Positions 9,081-21,417 are shown, numbered from the stretch's first letter. The stretch: DNA of 64,000 bases from Venturia oleaginea (GCA_013176395.1 JABMLP010000003.1:1116001-1180000), one strand, 5' to 3'. A program made the numbers and translations. Notes: generated from the letters alone by a model not told the origin.

Positions 9081-11354
9081 TCATATCTTCACTTTATTCT
9101 CTATCCCCTTCACAACCCTTCCCAGTCTAGAAAGAGCACCAATACAACTCAAGACCTCCTCTTCCTCTCCACCCTTTTCAAGTTCTCTCAACTTCTTCTC
9201 CAAAGACCTCTTGATCCTCCGACTCCAGACCTGGAACTTACTCGGCTCGATACCTTCATCAAATGTACAGAACTTGCAAGCGAAGTCCGAGTCGCAGTCC
9301 CATGGTATACTGTTACTCATGATGTCGAATCTGTCGAGGCGATCAAGATCATTTGCGAGAGTCTCGCTTCGAAAGCGAGTCGATGCATTTGCTGATTTTC
9401 TGGAACGCGTTCGAGGGGCAACCGCGAGGATTTGCTTCGTCTTCCACCTTCTATGGTTCGACGACGTTTGGCGGGTGGAAGATAGTCGTCGTCGAGCTGT
9501 CTGCTCTCTGTATCTGTCCTGCCAGTCTTTGGCCTTGAACTGGTGCGGAGAGTGCGAGGGTCGGCTTCGAGCCCATTCTCTTTTGGTATTTGTGGCTGGG
9601 CAATATCGGCGTTGCGTCTTACTTCTGACTGCGCTGGAGGGACCGCCTCATTCTTATCGAGTCTTGCGTTGAATTCGTGGAGCATGGCATCATGACTCGG
9701 TTCCGTTGGCTCGCCTCGCATTACCAGCGGCGTCTCCTGGGGCGGCCTCCGGGACGTTGTTGCACTAAAAGCATCACGGATATCCTTGTTCCTGCGATCA
9801 CCTTGCGGTTTCGGCTTTGTCTTTGGCCATGAAGGTGGTCCAAAGTCCCAGTTGGAATCTTTCATAGGATTGACGAAGGGCTTATGCACGTTAGCCTTTT
9901 GCCGACTTGGTCGTGGCCTCGTAGCAGACTCAGGGAGAACTTCCAGTAGCGTCCCAAAAGCGGGCGATGAAGATGCATGTGGTGTTGGAACTCCTTATGC
10001 AGTGATTTGCAAGTGCTGCGGTGTCGCCACGTGTAGCACACCCCGAATATCATCTTGATGCTGGTTGATCGCTGTCCACGAGCTTGCAGGTGTGACGTGT
10101 GAGCGTACTGTGTTTTCGTGCGCTGGCGTGAGTGGAACGTTAGAATGCCTCTCACTTGCCAATTGCTGCATTGGCCTGACAGGAATGGCATCGTTGTTGA
10201 TAGCATTTCGTCGAACAGGAGCATTCATCTTCGTAATGGTCCATGGATTGACTTCACGGGCAGTTCCCCTCTCATCCATAGCGCTCTCTTGAGTTAGCGG
10301 CCTCTGATCGATATTGGCTAACAATTCGAGGTCTTCCTTATCACATGCAAACATGTTAGGTCTCCAAGCCGGTGTCCGGGCGCGTTGCTCCAAGAAGCTC
10401 ATTTCCTCGTCATCCAGCACAATGTCCTCCTCAAAATCTTCCTGATCTGTTTCATGGTCCCACGAGAATTCGTCATTGGTCGAGAGTCAACAGACAAGAA
10501 TTGCCCAATGTTGCTGATCTTCTCCAATACTGCTTCAGGAGTCGGACAGAAGGCTTGGAGCTCCAAGCCATGAGATTGTAGGACATGCCAAGAGCATTGA
10601 GAGGTGCGATTGTTTCCGAAGATTTTGAGTGCTGCATCTTGGACCGAGCTTGCTCCAGCTTTAGATGCGTAGATGAAGTTGCCAGTCGTCGTCTTAGCTT
10701 TCAAAACTCTCAGAGAAAACCTGATATTGGGCCTCGCTAGTGCATAAGCTTGCAACATTCGCTTGATCTTGAACAAGGTCTTGGTCGCTGCTTTGAGTGC
10801 CGACTGCTTCCGGACTGGCAAACTGTCAAAAAAGTGAGTAGCACAGACGCTTGTGCCGACTGGATATGAGACAGTCTCTCTACTGTTGATTTGTGAGTGC
10901 AAGTCATATCAGGAGCATGAGATGAGCAAACGCACCCTTCCACCTCGCCTTTCCTCGCGATGATTAGCTTCACAGCAGCGATCTCACCATCAACTCTAGT
11001 GGTGACCGACAAGCTCCCACTCAAATTCGCAAGACTATGCAGTGCTTCACCACGGAATCCGAGTAAAGTCCCACCAAGCTCAACCAGATCTGAAAATTCG
11101 AAGATCTTGCTTGCGGTGTATCTCCTGCAAACCATGGCACGATCTTCTGATGTGATGCCATAGCCATTGTCAGTGACCTGAACAACGTCTAAAGTATTGG
11201 TAGAAATTTCGATGGAGATGGAAGTAGCACGAGCGTCGATGGAGTTGTCAATGAGCTCTTTGACAACTGAGCAACTATCAACTAGGACTTGACTGCTACC
11301 TATGCGATGGACTGTGGTTGGCGGCAGGGCCTTGATGGATGCTACAATGGACAT
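9081..11354 (-). pseudogene. MutL homolog, MLH2/PMS1-type, with several disabling lesions
   Basis: Exon 1 (11354-10936) encodes the GHKL ATPase of a MutL protein: VVKELIDNSIDAR, VTDNGYGI and GFRGEAL are all present. A 53-bp intron (10935-10883) leads in frame to the transducer half (YPVGTSVCATHFF ... SVDSRP). The ALPPTTV start and overall pattern fit the MLH2 (human PMS1) branch better than yeast PMS1. Right after RGTMKQI (about 10440) the conserved remainder of the transducer domain is absent and the frame changes to a distal segment (MFACDKEDLELL). An in-frame TAA lies at 9995-9997, unless an atypical 48-bp intron with an AAG acceptor removes it. A further frame change near 9371, in a short T run, is needed to reach the last segment (9320-9081). 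Nuclear mismatch repair function is therefore probably lost. Confidence 0.75.
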
Positions 11355-11781
11355 TCTGTCATGTTAGTAATGAATTGATGATCTCAGAAGGTCTCAAGGT
11401 AGCTGAATCATGTTATTCGAAGTGTTGAAGGGTTTCGTCTCAGCTTTGGAGTGAGAAGGAAAGAACCACCCTCTCGAGTCACGTGACTTTCGCTTTCAAA
11501 AATCGAACCTCAACTCGGAGTTGTATCACCACTATGAATGGCCAACTAGGAGGGGGAGGAACTTCTTCATTGCATCTCCATTCTATGAGAATCCAATCCT
11601 AAGTGGAGACTAGAAATACTTAAGTGGTATAAAGCCAAATGGCCACGGCGATTCCATTCTTGGGTCGCGTCCCAAACGCCGATCTAATGCAAGTGAGTAT
11701 ATAAAAACAGTCATATATATTGCCGACAGATGATGAAGCATCTTGTGGTGTAATGCGAAGCAAAACAGGGCTACCTGGATG
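11355..11781. other. Upstream region of the MLH2-type gene
   Basis: About 430 bp between the start of the MutL pseudogene and the 3' end of the OPA3-like gene, so it holds the promoter of the former and the terminator of the latter. One TCACGTGA palindrome lies near 11482, about 130 bp from the MutL start codon. Nothing else was recognised. Confidence 0.35.
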
Positions 11782-12732
11782 CTATGAGAATGGAGCATTA
11801 GAGCCCTTGCCGCCTTTCCAGAGGCTATCCGGTAGCCAAGACATAATCGAAGAGCTGCTTGCTGGCGCTTCCTGTTTTGCTACTCCCGCAGCGGTGGCCG
11901 GCAGCGATGCTTTTGGGGCCTCTGTCGTCTTTTTGACTTCTTCTGGATGGGTGCCCCCCTTCCCATCTACGCCCTTTGGAGACTCTTCTGCCAATTTCGC
12001 CTTCTCTTTTGCTTCTTTGTGCTGCAGTGTCTCGGCATGAGTCGTGGCCTCGATCCTTGTCCTCGCGGCGGCCAAATCGAATGGCTTCTTTTTTAGCAGA
12101 GCATCAATCTCTTCCTTAAGCAATGCCATTTGCACTTTCATCTCCTCGCGCTCTTTTTCTGCCTCTTCCAATTTTTGATTGACATCGGCATTCCTGCTTC
12201 TTGTCTTTTCTGTCTCGCCGCCATGCTTCGAGTAATATCAGTCCTCCAGCAACAATGAAGAGGAAGGTTTCGGCGATGAAGTTTGCTCCAGAGTCTATGG
12301 CCTTTGCTTCCGAGAGCGGTCGTATACGCGGCGGCTTGATGGATGATTTGACATGCTCTTCAACATGCTTCCGCTCCTCCTTCTTTTCAGCTTCTTCTGC
12401 TTTGATCTCTACCTCCGTCTTCACTGTGGGAATAGCATCTTGCAGGCGTTTCTTTTCGGCTTCCTTCAGCTCGCGAGCAACCTGACGGTCGATGGCAGCG
12501 GGATCTTGGAGTAAGCCGAGCCTCATTCTCATATCGATTCTGTGGAGCCTTTGCGCAAAATTGACTGCAATTTTTCGGAAGCGTTCGTGTTCGCGAGCAT
12601 TGCGTTTGATGTAGTTCTGGAACCCAAGCGGTTAATGAAAACCACCAATTCAGATAGGCAAGGAAGGCGTACGCTCAGAGGCTTCGCCAGCGTCCGCACT
12701 GCCAACGAGCCGAGTTTAAATGTCAAGGACAT
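11782..12732 (-). CDS. OPA3-like mitochondrial protein, C-terminal frameshift
   Basis: Exon 1 (12732-12673) encodes MSLTFKLGSLAVRTLAKPLS. A 56-bp intron (12672-12617; GTACGC donor, ATTAAC branch point, CAG end) joins in phase 0 to NYIKRNAREHERFRK, the OPA3 family signature. The conserved core continues through RIDMRMRLGLL and a hydrophobic segment (ETFLFIVAGGLILLEAW) typical of OPA3, a mitochondrial membrane-associated protein. After RKDKKQ (near 12192) the frame runs into a 25-residue basic tail and stops at 12116. Removing one G there opens a frame with a coiled-coil (NADVNQKLEEAEKEREEM) down to 11782. So either the gene encodes 186 aa with a novel tail, or a 1-bp insertion or sequence error hides a protein of about 297 aa. 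Confidence 0.8.
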
Positions 12733-12976
12733 GATTCGGTTGCGCTAACGTTTCAGTCTTTAACGGCCTGGGTGTTCTGCTGAGTGCGACATTTTTATTA
12801 TGAGTTCAGTCTATCATTAGACTGAATCCAACTCGGCGGGAGTATTGCAGTGTCGCGTTGCTCTTGCTGTAAAATTACGATGTTCCTATGGTCATGGTCC
12901 GGGCAGTGTCGATGTCAAAATCGGAGTTAGCGGGGGGTGTTGGCACTTTGTTGGCCATAGCTCTGCATAAACTCTC

Positions 12977-12996
12977 TGTTTACCGGTGTAAACAAA
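12977..12996. promoter_or_regulatory. Palindromic pair of forkhead-type sites upstream of polo kinase
   Basis: TGTTTAC at 12977-12983 and its exact inverse GTAAACA at 12988-12994 are separated by four bases. The second extends to GTAAACAAA, the forkhead consensus. The pair lies about 90 bp upstream of the polo kinase start at 13084, inside the 351-bp region shared with the divergent OPA3-like gene. Yeast CDC5 (CLB2 cluster, Fkh/Mcm1) and fission yeast plo1 are forkhead-regulated, so control of the kinase by a forkhead factor is a reasonable inference. Confidence 0.5.
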
Positions 12997-13083
12997 AGAT
13001 TCGACATGAGCGTTTGAGAAACCACTCAATAACCATCCTTCACCCAATTCGCTCGCTCAAGCAGCGACATAGACAAAGACACA

Positions 13084-16000
13084 ATGTCCATGCTAGCTGA
13101 AGCCCCACCAGCGATAGTGCAGGAACCAAAGGATATCCAGTACATCACTGGCGACAAACTGGGGAATGGCGGCTTTGCTATATGCTATCGCGGCGAGTTA
13201 TGCCAGAAGAGCAAGCCGACAGGAAAGATTATAGCCCTCAAGATTGTCAAGAGTCAGATGGATAGGAGAGTCATTCAAAAGGCTCGTGGTGTTACTACAT
13301 ACTCGAGTCGTAGCATTAACTAACCATCAATAGTTCGTAACCGAATTGCAACTCCACTCCAAGCTCAGTCACCCAAACATTGTCGAGTTTTACCGCGCCT
13401 TTTCCTTTGGAGAATGTACCTACGTCGTCCTCGAATTATGTCACAATGGCTCCCTCGCCGACGCTCTGCGCAAGCGCAAGTTCTTTACAATGCCTGAAAT
13501 ACGGCGGTTTATCATCCAGACATGCGGCGCTGTTAAATACCTACATGGCAGAAATATTGTACATCGTGACCTGAAGACTGGCAACATATTTTTGGACAAA
13601 GGAATGAATGTCAAGGTCGGCGACTTTGGTCTCGCTGCTGTGCTGGTGTCGAAACATGACATTGGGATGAGACGGACGACAATGTGTGGAACGCCCAACT
13701 ATCTTGCACCAGAGATCTTGGAAAAGACAGGACACAACGAGAAGGTCGATTTGTGGGCGGTCGGCATCATCGCGTAAGTCGAGTCGCGCACATTCATGGA
13801 GCGCAAACTTACAGGAACAGATACACGTTGGCTGTCGGAAAAGCCCCCTTCCACGCATCGAACAAGGAAGAAATCTACAAGAAGGCTCGCAAAGGAGAGT
13901 ACGAGTGGCCCGATGTTTCGAAGCACCAGAACGATATCTCGAACGATCTCCGAGATCTGGTCAGCTCGTTGCTAGTGCATGAGGACGAACGACCCAGCCC
14001 TGACCAGATTGTCAGTCACGCCTTTTTTAAGACCAATTTCGTTCCGGAAACGCTCGAGAGCAGCTGCACGATGCAAAAGCCAGTTTTCCCGAGCATCAAA
14101 CCGCCGACCGCAGAGACTATACGGAAAGGATACTCAGACTCCTGGCTGAAAGTTTGCAAGCAATCTGGAGTTGGCGAGTACGCGCCTGGAAAGACATTTC
14201 CGCATCAAGGGAAGAAGTTGGTCTCTGTGGTCAAAGACTGTGAGAAGGAGATGGCAGCCGGTAGAGCACCAATGGTCCCGATACCTGAAGGCACAGTCTA
14301 TCTGCCATTCCCGGAACGAGTGAACATTTTGGAAAGCCGATTGAATCAATTGAGCGAAATTTCGGAGGAACGCGACTCATCGGGTGAGGGTCGACAACTG
14401 ATTGAAATCAATCCCAGCGATCGTTCGAATAAGACTGTCCCTCGATCCATGGGCCCCCCACCGCCGCGACACCACCTACAAGAAAATATGGATCCTATAA
14501 AGGCATTAATAGCACCACCAGCTGCGATCAAGAGGACGAACAGTAGAAAGGCGAAGCCAGATGCGGAGGCTGAGACAAAGTCGTCTGCATCGAGACAACC
14601 ATCGCGTGAGCAGCCTGCCCCTGCACAACCCCGACCAAGACCGAATTCGTTCAGGTCCGCACGTCGAATAGAGACGGAGCGGGTCGAACCTTCCGCACCT
14701 GAAGTGGAGGCAAAATCATCTCCTCGACAGACATCCCGTGAGCAGCCGGCAGAGCCGAAATCAAGGCCTGCATCAATACGACATGCACGGCGAGAGGAGG
14801 TGGAGCGCTTAGATTTCGTTGAGGAAAAGCCGCTGATACTGAGGGAACCGACTCGAAGGGAGCGACCAGCGCGGACACAAACGGTGACATCGAGACCAAG
14901 GCATATATCCCGAGAAGAAACGCCGGCTCAAGTAGAGGTCGTGAGCAGACCAAGTCCTCCACTGGTGTCAGCGCCTCCGTTGCGGCGGGCACGCTCGGTG
15001 AGAACAACTTCTGCGAACGACGACGCAGTTGCCAAGAAACAGGCAGCCATCGATGTCATTTCGATACCAGATGACTCGCCAAGCGAGAGCGAAGAGCATA
15101 CGAATCCAGATAGATCTTTCACGGCTCCTGCAGTGGTCTTGGCTAGGGCAGCGAAACTCCGCGATAATATTGCTTCGGCCTTGGCAGGAAAGTCGAGTCT
15201 GCCTAGGCGCGCAACCATTCCACCTAAATTACCATTTGTCAGCAAGTGGGTGGATTATGCTCGTAAACATGGCGTTGGGTATGTTCTTGAGGACGGAAGC
15301 GTTGGATGTCTATTCAACGCGACGAGCAAACATCGAGTCACTCATGTTGTGGTGAATAACGGATATTCTCATCTCATGTCTGTTGGAGGCGATTTAGAAG
15401 CCGTCGGACGAGTTCCGTTGGAATTCTACAGCCACCTGGAGAACAATGAGTTGGTCAATGGGCCTGTGGAAACGGATCGCAAAAGACAGACGATGATTTT
15501 GTGGGCAAAGTTTGGAAAATACATGTGCCACAATTTGGGAGAATCGCAGAAACAAATACGTCCTCGAAGCCATAAGGATGGTTCCCTGTTCATGCGATAC
15601 TACCAGAGATTGGGAAGTGTAGGCATCTGGGGATTCAGCAACGGATGCTTCCAGGTACGTTCGAAATTGGATGTACACGTCAATCTTTCAACCGATAACA
15701 ATTTTCTAGTTTAACTTTCCAGATCACACCAAGCTTGTTCTGTCGTCGGATGGCAGATATTGCAACTTCACCTGTCTTTCACCCGAAGCGATGGCGCATT
15801 TGCTTGAGCATAATGAGTTGCCTTTTAAATTCATCAAGACGCGGAATGTTCTCTCTGGAACTTTGGATTCGTTGCTGTATGGTGATGCGAAGACGGTCGG
15901 TATTACGGAAGCCAATCTTTTGCGCGAGAAATTGGGGTTTGTTGGTGATGTAGTGGGACAATGGGTGAATGGTGGCGGATTGGGTCGTTCTCCTGATTCT

Positions 16001-16099
16001 AAGATTCAACGAGTTCCATGGACGGGACCGCGATTGGAGGATGGGAAGAAGGAAGAATGGATTACTGTTGGCCGATTTGGCGGTGATACTCGTGCTTGA
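13084..16099 (+). CDS. Polo-like serine/threonine kinase
   Basis: Proposed exons are 13084-13290, 13334-13773, 13821-15654 and 15710-16099, giving 956 aa in one frame. The kinase domain has the glycine loop (GNGGFAICY, about residue 27), ALK lysine, HRDLK (about 147), DFG (about 167) and the CGTPNYLAPE activation segment. A long basic, Ser/Arg/Pro-rich linker follows. Then come polo box 1 (WVDYARKHGVGYVL, about 691) and polo box 2 (FMRYYQR ... NGCFQ|FNFPDHTKL, about 800-880), split by the last intron. The family (Cdc5/Plo1/PlkA) drives mitotic entry, spindle pole function and cytokinesis. The linker is long compared with yeast polo kinases. Intron 1 uses a GTTACT donor, which is less usual but keeps frame and has an ACTAAC branch point. 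A forkhead-site pair lies upstream. Confidence 0.92.
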
Positions 16100-16598
16100 G
16101 CGGGTTTTGTTGCTTCTTTTTGGTTTAGTAGCCCGAGGTGTTTTTGAGAATGTCGGGATACGGCGGGGGTGGGATTTGGGCATCAGCGGTGTTTCTGGTT
16201 GCGGAAGTTATTATTTCATGATCATGAGAGCGAAATGCAATGTTTGAACTGTTGCCTTGCGAAACACACACTGATTGCGCGTACTCATTCGCGGCCCTGT
16301 CCGATAGTGGCGGAGGCTGAAGATTTGTGGGCGGAGGAATCCACGTCACATCGCCAGTGGAGAGTGCTATGAAACCACATCCTTGCAGGCTGAGTATGCA
16401 ATGCTTAGTAGCTCAATACCGACCACCTTGCACATCTACTCTTGTCTGAATTTCTGACTTATTGTGATCTTGACGAGTGTGCCATTTCCAACGGCACCAT
16501 CACCACGATTCTCTTCAGGTGGGGGCTGGCCCCAGATAGCTACCAATACAACCAAAAATACAACAACTCCACGAACACTTCAACGCAATTAGGCCACA
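16100..16598. other. Intergenic between polo kinase and myosin I
   Basis: About 500 bp containing the kinase 3' end and myosin promoter and leader. No additional gene was seen. Confidence 0.4.
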
Positions 16599-19500
16599 AT
16601 GGTACCCAACTCTCCCTCCCAATCTTTCACTCCCGCCAAGCCATAATCTAACACAAAGGAATAGGCCGTAACGAAACGAGCCGGCCGCAAAAAGGACGGC
16701 GGAGGAGGGAAGAGCCATAGAGACGATGCAAGAGGTGGAGGAGGCGGCGTTAAGCGCGCTGTCTTTGAATCTACAAAGAAGAAGGAGGTTGGTGTGAGCG
16801 ATTTGACGCTTATTAGCAAGATTAGCAATGAGGCTATCAATGAGAATTTGAAGAAGAGGTTTGAGAATGCGGAGATTTATGTGAGTTTTGCTGCTTTCCG
16901 TTGTGCTTCTGGGGATATATTAAGCGCAGATGGGAAGAGGAGGGAGGTAAGGGAGGCAGAATTGGGATTCGCGATTGAACTGGCTTGCTGGAATGGCCGG
17001 CTTACTTGCTCGCTGGGCTCGCGATTTACTATACTAGTCCACTGCTGACAGGACAATACAGACATATATCGGCAATGTGCTCGTTTCCGTCAACCCCTTC
17101 CGCGATCTGGGAATCTACACAGATGCCGTCCTTGACAGCTACAAAGGCAAAAACCGCCTCGAAATGCCCCCTCACGTTTTCGCAATCGCCGAGTCCTCCT
17201 ACTACAACATGAAAGCCTACGGCGAGAACCAATGTATAATCATCTCAGGCGAGTCAGGAGCAGGCAAAACCGAGGCTGCGAAACGGATTATGCAGTACAT
17301 TGCCAACGTGTCTGGCGGCAGCAATTCCTCCATTCAAGAGATCAAGGACATGGTTCTTGCGACGAATCCGCTGTTGGAGAGTTTTGGGAATGCGAAGACG
17401 TTGAGAAACAACAATTCGTCGAGGTTTGGGAAATACCTTGAGATTCAGTTCAATAGTCAGGGAGAGCCGGTGGGTGCGAATATCAACAATTATCTGCTGG
17501 AGAAGTCGAGAGTGGTTGGGCAGATTATGAATGAGCGGAACTTTCATATTTTCTATCAGTTCACGAAGGCGGCTTCGTCGAACTATCGAGGTATGTCGGG
17601 ATGCTGGGTGGGCCTCGAACTACGAAGTGGGATTTGCATACTGACTTCTTACAGAAACCTTTGGAGTCCAGGAACCGAAATCATACATCTACACGAGTCG
17701 GTCGAAATGCTTCGACGTACAAGGAATCGACGATCACGCTGAATTCAAGGATACACTGAATGCTATGAAAGTCATCGGTCTTACACAGGCGGAACAGGAC
17801 GACATTTTCAGAATGCTTGCGGGTATTCTTTGGATAGGCAATATCACCTTTGTGGAAAACGAAGAAGGAAATGCAGCAATCGCAGATCAATCCGTGGTCG
17901 ACTTTGTGGCATATCTCCTCGAAGTTGAATCAGCGCATGTTCACAAAGCCTTGACCACACGGGTCGTGGAAACCAGCCGAGGTGGGCGACGAGGATCGGT
18001 CTACGACGTGCCTTTGAACCCAGCGCAGGCAAGTTCGGTCCGAGACGCCTTGTCCAAAGGGATCTATTTCAACCTTTTCGATTGGATCGTGCAGCGCGTC
18101 AATATGTCGCTAAAGGCGCGAGGAGCAATGTCGTATTCCGTCGGTATCCTGGATATCTACGGGTTCGAAATTTTCGAGAAGAACAGTTTCGAGCAGTTGT
18201 GTATCAACTACGTCAACGAGAAGCTTCAACAAATTTTCATCCAGCTCACTCTGAAGACGGAACAAGAAGAATACGCCCGGGAACAAATTCAATGGACACC
18301 AATCAAGTACTTCGACAACAAAGTCGTTTGCGAGTTGATTGAGGAGAGAAGACCGGCGGGTGTCTTTGCGATACTGAACGATGCTTGCGCGACCGCTCAC
18401 GCCGATCCAGCTGCAGCTGATCAACAATTTGTGTCCAAACTAAGCGCATTATCATCGAATCCTAACTTCCAGCCCCGACAAGGGCAATTCATCATCAAGC
18501 ATTACGCTGGAGATGTTGGCTATGCCGTGGATGGGATGACTGACAAGAACAAGGATCAGCTTTTGAAAGATTTGCTCAACCTTATTGGACAAAGCACCAA
18601 CCACTTCTTACACACCCTGTTTCCAGCTCCGGTGGACCAGGACAACAAGCGGAGGCCGCCGACAGCAGGCGACAAGATCAAAGCATCGGCCAATGACCTC
18701 ATGGCAACGCTGATGAAGTGCTCACCTTCGTACATCCGTACCATCAAGCCGAACGAGAACAAATCCGCCTCGGAATACAATACGGCCAACGTTCTACATC
18801 AAGTCAAATACTTGGGTTTGCAGGAGAACGTTCGTATCCGTCGCGCAGGATTTGCTTACCGTCAGACTTTCGAGAAGTTCGTGGAGCGCTTTTACCTTCT
18901 CTCACCGAAGACTTCATATGCAGGTGACTACACATGGACGGGAGACTATCTCTCCGGTACGAAGCAAATTTTGAAGGATACGTGTATCCCGGTGGAAGAA
19001 TACCAGATGGGCGTCACCAAAGCATTCATCAAGACCCCGGAGACTCTCTTCGCACTGGAGACCATGCGCGATCGCTACTGGCACAACATGGCCATCAGGA
19101 TTCAGCGAGCTTGGCGAAACTACCTTCGCTACCGGATTGAGTGCGCCATCCGAATCCAGCGCTTCTGGCGACGCATCAATGGTGGATTTGAGTTCATCCA
19201 GCTCCGTGATCAGGGCCACAAAATCCTTCAAGGCAAGAAAGAGAGGCGGCGCTTCAGTTTACTGGGGTACCGTCGATTCATGGGAGATTACATGGGCATT
19301 CAGAACAGAGGAGGCCCTGGTGAGATTATACGGCAAGCCATCAATCTGGGCAGCTCGGAGCAAGTGCTGTTCTCGTGCCGCGCAGAAACTCTCGTCTCCA
19401 AATTGGGACGGTCGAGCAAACCAGAGGCTCGCATCTTGATCCTTACCAATAAGAGCGTTTACCTTGTCAAACAAGTTCTCGTTCAAGGTCAAGTGCAGAT

Positions 19501-20730
19501 CCTCGCGGATCGGACGATATCAATTGGTGCAATAAAGTACATCAGCTGCTCGACATTAAAGGACGACTGGTTTTCGATTGGTGTAAGCTCGCCGCAGGAA
19601 GCGGATCCACTGGTCTGCTGTGTTCTCAAGACAGAGTTTTATACACATGTGCGAAATGCCAACCGCGGCTCCCTGGATTTGAGGATCGGACCCACGTGAG
19701 TTTTTTTGTTCCCCCACACTTTGTTCTTACCCCCTGCGCGCATACGCATATCGATCTGGCTGAAACTTACAATTGCATGCAGGATCGAGTATAACAAAAA
19801 ACCTGGAAAGCAGGCCCAAGTTAAGGTTGTCAAGGATGCGAATGTTCCTAGGGACGATCTTTACAAGAGTGGAACGATCCACACTGGCCAGGGTGAACCC
19901 CCGAATTCCGTCTCGAAAAAGACGCCCAAGGGTCGCCAGATTGCTGCGAAGCCTATAACAAAGGGAAAGCTTTTAAAAGCTGGTGGGCCTGGTGGTGCGA
20001 ATGGACGGTTGGCGAGCAGACCGAAACCGACGCCCAAGGCGATGCCGCTTCCTGGTGCTAGTGCAGGTCAAGGAAGACCCGTGCCTCAGCCTGCTCCTGT
20101 TGTGAAACCGTCGAATAATGGATTCGTCGCGCATTCACGCGTTGAATCTAATTCTTCGGCTGTGAGGGCACCGCCGCCACCGCCTCCTCCTGTCGCACCC
20201 CCAGCGGTGAGGGAGTCGACATACAAAGCTGTGTATGAGTTCAATGGTCAATCAGCTGGTGAGATGAGCATCAAGAAGGATGAAGTCGTCATTATTGAGA
20301 AGAAGGAAGCCAATGGTAAGTTTTGCCGATTTACTCTTACTCAACACATCCCGCCTTCTCTTCCCTATAAATCCTGCAAATACATGACATACATGTATAC
20401 TAACACATTATTACAGGATGGTGGCTTGCCCGTAACCAAGCCGGCACATCATCCGGTTGGGTCCCATCCGCCTACATTGAAGAATTCAAACCGCCACCAC
20501 CACCTCCCATGCGCCCAGGTGGTAAACCGCCACCCCCTGCTCCTCCTTCCAAGAGACCGGTCAGCAAACAGATTGCGGCTGCGTCTCATGGAGGGGGGGA
20601 TGGAAGAGATAGTGGGTATAGTACGCAGACGAGGGATAGTGGAGGGGGCGTTGCGGGTGGATTGGCGGAGGCATTGAGGGCAAGGCAGAAAGCTATGAAT
20701 GATAGGAGGACTGGAGAGGATGATTGGTGA
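16599..20730 (+). CDS. Class I unconventional myosin
   Basis: Proposed exons are 16599-16601, 16665-16880, 17062-17590, 17655-19695, 19783-20315 and 20417-20730, giving 1211 aa, the usual length for fungal myosin I (MyoA, Myo3/5). The first coding exon is only the ATG; without splicing that frame stops after 15 codons, and exon 2 has no in-frame Met. The motor domain shows the P-loop GESGAGKT (about residue 136) and the regulatory loop RRGSVYDV (about 360). Two IQ motifs ([19 protein letters not shown]) follow at about 730-760, then a TH1 membrane-binding tail, a proline-rich TH2, an SH3 domain (from about 1076, split by the last intron) and an acidic end (GEDDW) that binds Arp2/3. The protein works in cortical actin patches, endocytosis and hyphal tip growth. 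Confidence 0.94.
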
Positions 20731-21210
20731 ATAAAGCTTTGGAGTGATGCGAGGTGATTGGGAGAGTACTGTGTTTGAGGGGCTCGTTTGGGGGTGCGTG
20801 GAATACGGGCGTGGACTGAAGAAGGATCACTGACGTGTATGTCTTGCGTATCGAGGTGGCTTGTTTGTTCCCTGTGTCGTGTGTGCTTCGTGCATGCTTG
20901 CGTGCAGGAAGGGCTTAGGCCAAGGCTTGGTCTCGGGCTTATGTTCAAAGTCGCGCTGCAGGCATGATGTGCTTGGGCATGTGTTCTCGTGAGGCTTCTG
21001 GCCCCAGGGATTTGGACTGGTTGAGGTGATGGGAGCCTGGTGGTTGGGATGGATGGATGATGACGACGCACGATTGTATTGAAATCCCCCCGCGCCCTAT
21101 CTATATGGACTATTCTTAACATGTTTTTTACTGCTCTCGGGATTCTTTTTCTGTTTTGAGGTGGGTGGGAGTTCATTGTGAGGTCTGGTCCTGGTTTGCC
21201 ATGGCTTGGA
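20731..21210. other. Intergenic, myosin 3' flank
   Basis: G/T-rich 3' flank of the myosin gene. Minus-strand ORFs here are proline/histidine-rich shadows without recognised domains. Confidence 0.35.
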
Positions 21211-21417
21211 TTTTTCTTGCTATGCCTTGCTCCGCCTTACTTTGCATTGTTATGCGGAAGGTGAAGGTGAACTTGAAAATCATAACGCGTACCACGTATA
21301 TGCTTTGATCTAAGTAGTAGGACCATTTGTCGATCTAGGGTTTAACAGATTCTGGAAATCCACAAGTTCACCTTCACCTTGACCACAATACGGCAAGGTA
21401 AGGTAAAGCAAGAAAAA
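21211..21417. repeat. Fold-back (MITE-like) element 1
   Basis: A ~207-bp imperfect palindrome. The inner arms AAGGTGAAGGTGAACTTG (21258-21275) and its exact complement (21363-21380) are perfect over 18 bp. The outer arms (TTTTTCTTGC near 21211 and its complement ending 21417) pair imperfectly. The loop is related to a second copy at 28242-28360, so it is a dispersed repeat. Confidence 0.65.
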
